DNA of 64,000 nucleotides from Actinomycetospora termitidis (GTDB lineage: Bacteria > Actinomycetota > Actinomycetes > Mycobacteriales > Pseudonocardiaceae). A program made the position numbers and the translations under genes. Positions 17,469 to 25,427 of the stretch are shown in pieces (position 1 is the first letter of the stretch; each line of letters opens with the position of its first letter). The notes beneath the pieces were generated by a model. That model searched no databases and was not told where the DNA came from. It saw only the letters and a list, made by a program, of their open reading frames with translations. The stretch spans positions 868,001 through 932,000 of the forward strand of contig NZ_JASVWF010000002.1 in the NCBI RefSeq assembly GCF_030286555.1, written 5' to 3'.

Positions 17469-18677
17469 ACGGTGGGGCCCGGCTCACCGGCCGGGCTGCG
17501 GGAGGCGAACCGTCGCCGCGTGCTCGACGCCGTCCTCGCGGCCGGGGAGCCGACGCAGTCCGGCATCGCCGCCGCGACCGGCCTCGCCCCCGCGACCGTC
17601 TCGAACATCGTGCGCGACCTCGGCCGCGAGGGCCGGCTGACCGCCTCGACCGCGGTGCGGGGAGGACGGCGGGTGCGGGTCGTCCGGCTCGCCCCGATCC
17701 CGGGCGTCGTCGCCGGCATCGATTTCGGTCACCGCCACGTGCGCGTGGGGGTGTGCGCGTCCTCCACGCCCAGCGGCGACGACGGCGCCGACGCCCCGGG
17801 ACGCCTGCTCGCCGAACGCTCCACCGACCTCCCGGAGGGACACGAGGCGGCGGACGGCCTCGACGCCGCCGCCGCGCTGCTCGCCGACGCGCTCGCGGCC
17901 GCCGGCCGGCAGGAGGCCGACCTGCTCGCCGTCGGGATCGGCCTGCCCGCCCCGGTCGACGCCCGGACCGGTGCCGTGGGCGAGCCCGGCATCCTTCCCG
18001 GCTGGGTGGGCATCCGGGCCGCGCCCGTCGCCGCGGACCGGCTCGGCGTGCCGGTCGTCGTGGACAACGACGCCCTGCTCGGCACCCTCGCCGAGCAGGC
18101 CTGGGGAGCGCTGTACGACGTGGAGGAGGGCATCTACCTCAAGCTCTCCGACGGCGTGGGCGCCGGTCTGGTGCTCGGCGGCCGGCCGTACCGGGGGCGG
18201 GCCGGGACGGCGGGCGAGCTCGGGCACGTCGTCGTGGACGACTCGGGTGGGCCACCCGGCGGCGCGGTGTGCCGGTGCGGCAACCGCGGGTGCCTCGAGA
18301 CGTGGGCCTCCACCGCCACCGTCGTCGGCCTCCTCGAGCCGCTGCTCGGCGCCCCCCTCACGGTCTCCGAGGTGGTGGCGCGGGCGCGGGGCGGGCACGC
18401 GCCGTCGCGCCGCGTGCTGGCCGACACCGGCGGGCAGGTGGGGCGGGCGCTGGGCGGGCTGTGCAGCGTCCTGACCCCGGAGCGCATCGTCGTCGGCGGC
18501 GAGCTGGCCCAGGCGGGAGAGCTCCTGCTGGACCCGATGCGCGCCGCGCTGGAGCGCTGGGCGCTCCCCGGGGCGGCGGACGGCGTGGAGCTGACGACGG
18601 CCCGGCTCGGCGCGCACGCCCACGTCCTCGGCGCCGTCGCCCTGGCGCTCGAACACGTCCTCACATCGCGCGGTTGA
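17463..18677 (+). CDS. ROK-family transcriptional repressor (NagC/XylR type)
   Basis: A 404-aa protein. The N-terminal helix-turn-helix is TQSGIAAATGLAPATVSNIV (residues ~31-50). The ROK domain has the sugar-binding ELGHVVV segment and the zinc motif CRCGNRGCLE. The combination marks a sugar-responsive repressor rather than a kinase. It lies just upstream of, and on the same strand as, the OtsB/GH65/glucokinase operon. A palindrome covers its start, so it probably represses itself and that operon. The inducer is likely glucose, trehalose or a phosphorylated derivative. Confidence 0.9.
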   Translation: MNTVGPGSPAGLREANRRRVLDAVLAAGEPTQSGIAAATGLAPATVSNIVRDLGREGRLTASTAVRGGRRVRVVRLAPIPGVVAGIDFGHRHVRVGVCASSTPSGDDGADAPGRLLAERSTDLPEGHEAADGLDAAAALLADALAAAGRQEADLLAVGIGLPAPVDARTGAVGEPGILPGWVGIRAAPVAADRLGVPVVVDNDALLGTLAEQAWGALYDVEEGIYLKLSDGVGAGLVLGGRPYRGRAGTAGELGHVVVDDSGGPPGGAVCRCGNRGCLETWASTATVVGLLEPLLGAPLTVSEVVARARGGHAPSRRVLADTGGQVGRALGGLCSVLTPERIVVGGELAQAGELLLDPMRAALERWALPGAADGVELTTARLGAHAHVLGAVALALEHVLTSRG

Positions 18678-18734
18678 CGGTGTGCGGGAGCCCGTGCCGG
18701 GGCACCACACGCGTGCCAAGATCGACGTCGACGC

Positions 18735-18748
18735 GTTCATCGGTTGAC
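18735..18748. promoter_or_regulatory. Putative ROK operator upstream of the disaccharide operon
   Basis: GTTCATCGGTTGAC shares its first nine bases with the palindrome at 17454-17468 and keeps part of the second arm. It lies about 100 bp before the otsB start. Confidence 0.45.
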
Positions 18749-18846
18749 CGCGCAACGTGTCGGATTTAGCCTGTGAAGAGCGTCACAAGCCTGCCGGGAA
18801 CTCTCCCGGGTGGCCCGGGGCGCACGCCGACGTGGAGGTCGCATCG

Positions 18847-19653
18847 ATGAGCGCGCGAGCGTCCCAGCTGCCCGATCCGGGCACCGTGCTCACCGAGCGG
18901 GGCGCAGCGGACTCGTCCTACGCGGTCTTCCTGGACTACGACGGGGTGCTCACCCCGATCGTGGACCGTCCGATGGACGCGATCATGACCGACGAGATGC
19001 GCCGCATCGTCTCCGAGCTCGCGAAGCGCGCCAGCGTGTGCGTGGTCTCGGGCCGCGACCGGCCGGTGATCTCGCAGCTCATGGGGCTCGACGACCTCGT
19101 GGTGGCCGGCAGTCACGGCTTCGACATCCACAGCCCGGAGACGGGCCGGATCACCCATGACGCCTCGGAGGGCTTCGAGGAGCTCGTCGCCGAGGTCACG
19201 CGGGAGGTCCAGGAGCGCGCCGCGGGGATCGAGGGCACGCTCGTCGAGCCCAAGCACGCCTCGGTGGCCCTGCACTACCGCGCGGTCGAGGAGTCCGCCC
19301 ACGCGCAGGTGCAGCGGGTCGTCGACGACGTCCTCGCCGCGCACCCCGGCGAGCTGCGGGTGACGCCCGGCAAGTTCGTCCACGAGATCCAGCCGAAGAT
19401 CGACTGGAACAAGGGCCGGGCCGTCGAGCACCTCCTCGACGTGCTCGACCTGCGCGCGCCCGGCGTCCTGCCGATCTACGTCGGCGACGACATCACCGAC
19501 GAGGACGCCTTCTCCGCCCCGAGCATCGCCGACGGCGGGCTCGGGGTGCTCGTGATCGACCCGGCCGACGCCGACGCCCGCGAGACCGCCGCCGCCGCGG
19601 TGCTCGCCGACGTCGACGCGGTCGGCGCCTTCCTCGACCAGCTCGCCCGCTGA
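18847..19653 (+). CDS. otsB: Trehalose-6-phosphate phosphatase
   Basis: A 268-aa HAD-superfamily enzyme. The nucleophile motif is FLDYDGVLTP (residues ~30-39), motif II is VVSGRD, and the metal-binding GDDITDEDAF is near residue 216. The conserved HYR segment near residue 143 belongs to the substrate cap. It removes phosphate from trehalose-6-phosphate to give trehalose. No OtsA gene is nearby. The ATG has GGAGG upstream. The GH65 gene follows 32 bp later, the start of a five-gene operon. In M. tuberculosis OtsB1 this domain is fused to beta-PGM and GH65 domains. Confidence 0.9.
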   Translation: MSARASQLPDPGTVLTERGAADSSYAVFLDYDGVLTPIVDRPMDAIMTDEMRRIVSELAKRASVCVVSGRDRPVISQLMGLDDLVVAGSHGFDIHSPETGRITHDASEGFEELVAEVTREVQERAAGIEGTLVEPKHASVALHYRAVEESAHAQVQRVVDDVLAAHPGELRVTPGKFVHEIQPKIDWNKGRAVEHLLDVLDLRAPGVLPIYVGDDITDEDAFSAPSIADGGLGVLVIDPADADARETAAAAVLADVDAVGAFLDQLAR

Positions 19654-19685
19654 CACCTGAGTCAGGCAGTAGGAGGAGAACGACG

Positions 19686-22181
19686 GTGACCACCGACGAG
19701 CAGTCCGAAGGCTGGACCCTCACCTGGCGCGGCCTCGACGCCGACGAGGAGGGCCTGCGCGAGGCCCTGTCCTCGACGGGCAACGGCTACTTCTGCACCC
19801 GCGGCGCCGCGGAGTGGGAGGAGACCGACCCGCCCAGGCACTACGCCGGGACCTACGCCCACGGCGCCTACAACCGCGAGACGACGATCCTCGGCGGGCG
19901 CCCGGTGCTCAACGAGGACCTGGTCAACCTCCCGAACTGGCTCACCCTGATGCTGCGCATCGAGGGCGAGGAGGCCATCACCCTCGACAACGTCGAGGTG
20001 CTGGACTACGAGCACTCCTACGACATCCGCACCGCCCTGGTCACGCGCACGATGCGCTTCCGGGACCGCAAGGGCCGGGAGTCCACGCTGCGGAGCCGCC
20101 GCTTCGTGTCGATGGCGCACAGCCACCAGGCGGCGCTGGAGTGGGTGCTGACCCCGGAGAACTGGTCCGGTCAGATCGGCATCGTCACCGCGATCGACGG
20201 CCGCGTCGACAACACCATGGTCGCCCGCTACCGCGACCTCGAGGGCCGCCACCTCGACCCGGTCAGCCCGCGGACCTTCGGGCCGGAGATCATCGCGCTG
20301 AAGGTGCGCACCCGGCAGTCGAACCTCTACGTCTCCGAGGCCGCCCGCACCCGGGTGGCGCGCAGCCGCGGACGCTCGTGGCAGGCCGTCGAGCCGAAGC
20401 GCACGTTGCACCAGATGAACGACTACATCCAGCAGGTGCTCGACCTCGAGGCGCACGAGGGTGAGGCCATCAAGGTCGAGAAGCTGGTGTCGTTCTTCAC
20501 CAGCCACGACAACGCGATCACCGAGACGCTGACCGCGGCCGGGCGCCACGTCGAGCGCTACCCCGACTTCGCCGAGGCCTTCGCCGAGCACGAGTCGGCC
20601 TGGACCGAGCTCTGGGACGTCTGCGCGATCGACCTGCCGTCCGAACCCCGCGTCCAGCTGCTGCTGCGTTTCCACACCGCGCACGTCCTGCAGGTCTGCT
20701 CCCGGCACACCGCCCGCCACGACGCCGGGGTCCCGGCGCGGGGGCTCAACGGCGAGGCCTACCGCGGTCACGTGTTCTGGGACGAGCTCTACGTCTACCC
20801 GTTCCTCAACTTCCGGCTGCCCGAGATCACGCGCGGGCTGCTGATGTACCGGTACCGGCGCCTCGCCGAGGCCCGCGCCGCCGCCGCGGAGGCCGGCTAC
20901 TCGGGGGCGATGTTCCCGTGGCAGTCGGGCTCGGACGGCACCGAGGAGACCCAGGTCGTCCACCTCAACCCGCTCTCGGGGCAGTGGGACCCGGACCACT
21001 CGCACAACCAGCGCCACGTGAACGCGGCGATCTTCTACAACGTCTGGCAGTACTACCAGGCCACCGACGACCTGGAGTTCCTGCGCGACTACGGCGCCGA
21101 GCTGATGCTCGAGATCGCCCGGTTCTGGGCCTCGATCGCGCACAAGAACCCGCAGACCGGGCGCTACGAGATCCACGGCGTGATGGGGCCGGACGAGTTC
21201 CACGAGGGCTACCCGGGCGCGGAGACCGGGGGCCTGCGCAACAACGCCTACACCAACGTCATGGTCGCGTGGATCTGCTCGACCGCGCCCAAGGTGCTCG
21301 ACCTGCTGACCGGCAGCCGCCGCCGGGCCCTGCGCAGCCGCCTCGGCATCACCGACGCCGAGATCGCGCGCTGGGAGGAGATGACGCGGCTGATGTACGT
21401 GCCGACCCACGACGTGGGCGACGGCCACCGCGTGGTCAGCCAGTTCGAGGGCTACGAGGCGCTCGAGGAGCTGGACTGGGAGGGCTACCGGGCCCGGCAC
21501 ACCAACATCCAGCGCATGGACCGCATCCTCAAGGCCGAGGGCGACGACCCGGACCGCTACAAGGTCGCCAAGCAGGCCGACGCGGTGATGCTGTTCTTCC
21601 TGTTCTCCGACGTCGAGCTGCGCGAGACGCTGGACCGCCTCGGCTACGGCGAGGTCGCCGACGATCCCGACTTCGCCCGCCGCGCGATCGACTACTACGA
21701 CCACCGCACCTCGCACGGCTCGACGCTGTCGCTGGTGGCGCACGCCTCGGTGCTGGCCGGCATCGACCCGACGTCGTCGTGGGAGCGGTTCCTGGTCGCG
21801 CTGGAGTCCGACGTGGGCGACGTGCAGGGCGGCACGACCAAGGAGGGCATCCACATGGGGGTCATGTCGGGGACCCTCGACCTCCTGCAGCGCGCCTACG
21901 TCGGGTGCGACGTGCGCGACGGCGTCCTGCACTTCGCGCCGCGCGTCACCTCGCGACTCGACGGGCTGCGCTACTCGATGGTCTTCCAGGGCACGTCACT
22001 GCACGTGTCGGTCGCCGGCGGAGAGCTGGTCGTCGAGGTGGCGACGGAGGGCTTCTCGCACCCGATCAAGGTCGGGATCGGCGGCGAGGTGCGGGAGATG
22101 GGCGCGGGGGACCGGGCCGCGGTGCGCCTCCGGGACGACTTCGCCGACCCGTCCGTGCAGTCCGAGCTCGAGCACGTCTGA
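19686..22181 (+). CDS. Glycoside hydrolase family 65 disaccharide phosphorylase
   Basis: An 831-aa protein with normal GH65 length and order: an N-terminal beta-sandwich, an (alpha/alpha)6 catalytic barrel, and a C-terminal sheet domain. Key segments are RGLNGEAYRGHVFWDELYVYP near residue 355, the general acid Glu in GVMGPDEFHE near 500, and KQADAVML near 628. GH65 phosphorylases split alpha-glucosides such as trehalose, kojibiose or maltose with inversion, giving beta-glucose-1-phosphate. The downstream beta-phosphoglucomutase and glucokinase fit both products. Trehalose is the leading substrate because otsB is adjacent, but sequence alone does not decide it. Confidence 0.9.
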   Translation: MTTDEQSEGWTLTWRGLDADEEGLREALSSTGNGYFCTRGAAEWEETDPPRHYAGTYAHGAYNRETTILGGRPVLNEDLVNLPNWLTLMLRIEGEEAITLDNVEVLDYEHSYDIRTALVTRTMRFRDRKGRESTLRSRRFVSMAHSHQAALEWVLTPENWSGQIGIVTAIDGRVDNTMVARYRDLEGRHLDPVSPRTFGPEIIALKVRTRQSNLYVSEAARTRVARSRGRSWQAVEPKRTLHQMNDYIQQVLDLEAHEGEAIKVEKLVSFFTSHDNAITETLTAAGRHVERYPDFAEAFAEHESAWTELWDVCAIDLPSEPRVQLLLRFHTAHVLQVCSRHTARHDAGVPARGLNGEAYRGHVFWDELYVYPFLNFRLPEITRGLLMYRYRRLAEARAAAAEAGYSGAMFPWQSGSDGTEETQVVHLNPLSGQWDPDHSHNQRHVNAAIFYNVWQYYQATDDLEFLRDYGAELMLEIARFWASIAHKNPQTGRYEIHGVMGPDEFHEGYPGAETGGLRNNAYTNVMVAWICSTAPKVLDLLTGSRRRALRSRLGITDAEIARWEEMTRLMYVPTHDVGDGHRVVSQFEGYEALEELDWEGYRARHTNIQRMDRILKAEGDDPDRYKVAKQADAVMLFFLFSDVELRETLDRLGYGEVADDPDFARRAIDYYDHRTSHGSTLSLVAHASVLAGIDPTSSWERFLVALESDVGDVQGGTTKEGIHMGVMSGTLDLLQRAYVGCDVRDGVLHFAPRVTSRLDGLRYSMVFQGTSLHVSVAGGELVVEVATEGFSHPIKVGIGGEVREMGAGDRAAVRLRDDFADPSVQSELEHV

Positions 22182-22190
22182 GGAGGAGAA

Positions 22191-22946
22191 GTGGCAGCGA
22201 ACGGCGCCTTCCGGGGCGGCATCTTCGACGTCGACGGTGTGCTCGTCGACTCCCCGCACGAGCAGGCCTGGCGGGAGTCGCTCCAGGAGCTCATGGAGGG
22301 CCCCTGGTCCGACATCCGCGAGCAGACCTCCTGGACGCGGGAGGGCTTCACCTCCGAGGTCTACCACCAGCGGATGTCCGGGAAGCCGCGCAAGGCCGGT
22401 GCGACCGCGGCCCTGGAGTACTTCGGCGTGCCGGACATCGAGTCCCGCGTGGCCGAGTACGGCGAGTACAAGCAGGACATGATCATCCGCCTGATCAAGG
22501 AGGGACGGTTCTCGGCGTACGAGGACGCCGTCCGCTTCGTGATCGCGGTGAAGGAGGCGGGCATCCCGATCGCCGCGGCCTCGTCGTCGAAGAACGCGAA
22601 GCTCTTCCTGGAGAAGATCGACCTGGCCAACTACGGCGGGTCGGGGAACCTGCACGAGGTCTTCGACGTCGACGTCTCCGGCCGCGACTTCGCCCAGGGC
22701 AAGCCCCACCCGGAGATCTTCCTGACGGCGGCGAAGGAGCTCGGCGTCGACCCGGGCGACGCCTTCGTCTGCGAGGACGCCACGAACGGCATCCAGGCGG
22801 CCAAGGCCGGCGAGTTCGCCGCGATCGGGGTCGCCCGCGCGGACGACTCCGACGCGCTCGCGGCCGAGGGGGCCGACATCGTGGTGACCGACATGGGGAC
22901 CATCGACGTCGCGAAGCTGGCGTCGCACGAGCTGGCGACGAAGTGA
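22191..22946 (+). CDS. Beta-phosphoglucomutase-like HAD enzyme
   Basis: A 251-aa HAD protein. The nucleophile motif is IFDVDGVLVDSP (Asp-x-Asp near residues 13-15), a helical cap follows, and then ASSSKN, KPHPEIFL and CEDATNGIQAA. It should convert beta-glucose-1-phosphate, made by the GH65 enzyme, to glucose-6-phosphate. The GTG start follows GAGGAGAA closely. It lies 9 bp after the GH65 stop. Homologues are Rv3400 and the N-terminal domain of mycobacterial OtsB1. Confidence 0.87.
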   Translation: MAANGAFRGGIFDVDGVLVDSPHEQAWRESLQELMEGPWSDIREQTSWTREGFTSEVYHQRMSGKPRKAGATAALEYFGVPDIESRVAEYGEYKQDMIIRLIKEGRFSAYEDAVRFVIAVKEAGIPIAAASSSKNAKLFLEKIDLANYGGSGNLHEVFDVDVSGRDFAQGKPHPEIFLTAAKELGVDPGDAFVCEDATNGIQAAKAGEFAAIGVARADDSDALAAEGADIVVTDMGTIDVAKLASHELATK

Positions 22947-22953
22947 GCACGCC

Positions 22954-23958
22954 ATGACCGAACCCGCGGAGGTCCCCGGCGACGGGCTGACCGTCGGCGT
23001 CGACGTGGGCGGTACCAAGATCGCCGCCGGTGTCGTCGACGGCAGCGGGAAGCTGCTCGCGCACACCCGTCGCGAGACCCCGGCGAAGTCGACCGAGGGT
23101 GTGCTGTCCGGCATCGCGGACGCGGTGCGGGAGCTGGCGGGCGCGCACGAGGTGCACGCGGTCGGCATCGGGGCCGCGGGCTTCGTGGACGCGAACCGCT
23201 CGACGGTGATGTTCGCGCCCAACCTGGCGTGGCGGGACGAGGACCTGCGGACGAAGCTCACCGTCGCGCTCGGCCTGCCCGTCGTCGTCGAGAACGACGC
23301 GAACGTGGTCGCGTGGTCGGAGTCGCGGTTCGGCGCGGGCCGCGACCACGACGACCTGGTGGCGATCACGATCGGCACCGGGGTCGGCGGCGGGATCGTC
23401 GTCGGCGGCCGGCTGCTGCGTGGCGGTTTCGGGGTCGCGGCCGAGATCGGCCACATCACGATGGTCCCCTACGGCCGGCGCTGCGGGTGCGGGCTGCAGG
23501 GCTGCTGGGAGCAGTACGGCTCCGGGCGTGCCCTGGTCACGGAGGCCCGCGAGATCGCCCGGCACTCGCCCGCGTTCGCCGCGGGTCTGCTCGAGCGCGC
23601 AGGAGGCGACCCGGACGCGATCTCCGGGGAGATGGTCACCGAGCTCGCCCAGCGGGGCGACGTCGGTGCCCTGCACTGCTTCGACGAGATCGGCCGGTGG
23701 ATCGGTCTGGGCTGCGCCCAGCTCGCCGCGGTGCTGGACCCGTCGTTGTTCGTCATCGGTGGCGGGGTGTCCGAGGCGGGGGAGGTGCTGCGGAGCCGGG
23801 TCGAGGCGACCTTCCGCGGCAACCTCACGGGCCGCGGCCACCGTCCGGTGGCGGAGGTCCGCCTGGCCGAACTCGGCTGGGAGGCGGGAATGGTCGGCGC
23901 CGCCGACCTGGCACGTACTCATCCCGACACCGCTGTCACGAGAGGTAGCACGTCATGA
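22954..23958 (+). CDS. ROK-family glucokinase
   Basis: A 334-aa kinase. It begins with the phosphate-binding VGVDVGGTKIAAG, continues to the catalytic ENDANVVAW, TIGTGVGGGIV and AEIGHITMVP, and has the zinc motif CGCGLQGCWEQ. It has no N-terminal helix-turn-helix, which separates it from the ROK repressor at 17463. It phosphorylates glucose with ATP, either the glucose released by phosphorolysis or glucose imported by the downstream porter. It overlaps the transporter start by four bases. Confidence 0.92.
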   Translation: MTEPAEVPGDGLTVGVDVGGTKIAAGVVDGSGKLLAHTRRETPAKSTEGVLSGIADAVRELAGAHEVHAVGIGAAGFVDANRSTVMFAPNLAWRDEDLRTKLTVALGLPVVVENDANVVAWSESRFGAGRDHDDLVAITIGTGVGGGIVVGGRLLRGGFGVAAEIGHITMVPYGRRCGCGLQGCWEQYGSGRALVTEAREIARHSPAFAAGLLERAGGDPDAISGEMVTELAQRGDVGALHCFDEIGRWIGLGCAQLAAVLDPSLFVIGGGVSEAGEVLRSRVEATFRGNLTGRGHRPVAEVRLAELGWEAGMVGAADLARTHPDTAVTRGSTS

Positions 23959-25427
23959 CCACTGATCAGCCGGTCGGGCCGGGGGGCTCGTCGGTCTCGC
24001 CCGGAGCCTCCGGGAACCAGCCGCAGACGACGACGAAGGCCATCCTGGTCTCGATCGTCGCCGCCGTCGGCGGCTTCCTGTTCGGGTTCGACTCCAGCGT
24101 CATCAACGGCGCCGTCGACGCCCTGAACAACCAGTTCGACCTGACGAACAGCCCGCTCCTGTCCGGCTTCGCGGTGGCCTGTGCCCTGCTCGGCTCGGCG
24201 GTCGGCGCGTGGTTCGCCGGTCCGGTCGCCGACCGCTACGGCCGCGTCCGCGTCATGCTCATCGCGGCCGCGCTGTTCGCAATCAGCTCGATCGGCTCCG
24301 GCCTGGCCTTCGCGGTCTGGGACCTCATCATCTGGCGCATCCTCGCCGGGGTCGGCATCGGTATCGCGTCCGTGATCGCCCCGGCGTACATCGCGGAGAT
24401 CGCCCCGGCGCACATCCGCGGCCGGCTGGGCTCGCTGCAGCAGATGGCGATCGTGCTCGGCATCTTCGTCGCGCTGCTCTCCGACGCCCTGCTCGCCGGG
24501 GTCGCGGGCGGTGCCGCGAACGAGTTCTGGATCGGGCTCGAGGCCTGGCGCTGGATGTTCCTGGTCGGCGTCATCCCCTCGGTGATCTACGCGCTGCTCG
24601 CCCTGCGCATCCCGGAGTCCCCGCGCTACCTGGTGGCCAAGGGACAGATGGAGAAGGCGACCGAGGTCCTGGCGTCGGTCGAGGCCCGGTCGCGGGAGTC
24701 GGTGCAGCACAAGATCACCGAGATCGCGGAGTCGCTGCGCCGGGACGTCAAGCCGTCGCTGCGCGACCTCTCCGGGGAGCGCTTCGGCCTCAAGCCGATC
24801 GTCTGGGTCGGCATCCTGCTGTCGGTCTTCCAGCAGTTCGTCGGCATCAACGTGATCTTCTACTACTCGACGACGCTGTGGCAGGCCGTCGGGTTCTCGG
24901 AGTCCGACTCGTTCACCGCGTCGGTGATCAACGGTCTGATCAACGTGCTGTCGACCATCGTCGCGATCCTCATCGTCGACAAGGTCGGGCGCCGGCCGAT
25001 GCTGCTCGCGGGCTCGCTCGGCATGACGATCACGCTCGGCGTCATGGCCGTGGCGTTCTCGCAGTCGGTGCCGACCGTGAGCGAGAGCGGCGAGGCGACC
25101 GTGGGCCTGCCCGGCGCCTGGGGCCCGATCGCCCTGGTGGCGGCGAACCTGTTCGTCGTCGCGTTCGCGATCACCTGGGGTCCGGTGGTCTGGGTGCTGC
25201 TCGGTGAGATCTTCCCGAACTACCTGCGTGCCGCCGCGCTGTCCGTCGCGGCCGCCGCGCAGTGGATCGCGAACTTCCTCATCACGGTGACGTTCCAGTC
25301 GCTGGCCGACGTGGGGCTGACGCTCGCGTACGGGCTCTACACGGCGTTCGCCCTGATCTCGTTCTTCTTCGTCTACCGATCGATCGAGGAGACGAAGGGC
25401 AAGGAGCTCGAGGAGATGACGGCCTGA
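23955..25427 (+). CDS. MFS sugar porter, glucose/proton symporter type
   Basis: A 490-aa transporter with 12 membrane segments. Sugar-porter signatures include GFLFGFDSSVINGA in helix 1, the loop DRYGRVR, the PESPRYL segment after helix 6, QQFVGINVIFYYS in helix 7, and the final ETKGKELEE. It probably imports glucose or a related hexose. It is the last gene of the operon, coupled by ATGA to the glucokinase. Its last 55 bp are overlapped on the other strand by the sigma-factor/recombinase gene. Confidence 0.9.
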   Translation: MTTDQPVGPGGSSVSPGASGNQPQTTTKAILVSIVAAVGGFLFGFDSSVINGAVDALNNQFDLTNSPLLSGFAVACALLGSAVGAWFAGPVADRYGRVRVMLIAAALFAISSIGSGLAFAVWDLIIWRILAGVGIGIASVIAPAYIAEIAPAHIRGRLGSLQQMAIVLGIFVALLSDALLAGVAGGAANEFWIGLEAWRWMFLVGVIPSVIYALLALRIPESPRYLVAKGQMEKATEVLASVEARSRESVQHKITEIAESLRRDVKPSLRDLSGERFGLKPIVWVGILLSVFQQFVGINVIFYYSTTLWQAVGFSESDSFTASVINGLINVLSTIVAILIVDKVGRRPMLLAGSLGMTITLGVMAVAFSQSVPTVSESGEATVGLPGAWGPIALVAANLFVVAFAITWGPVVWVLLGEIFPNYLRAAALSVAAAAQWIANFLITVTFQSLADVGLTLAYGLYTAFALISFFFVYRSIEETKGKELEEMTA

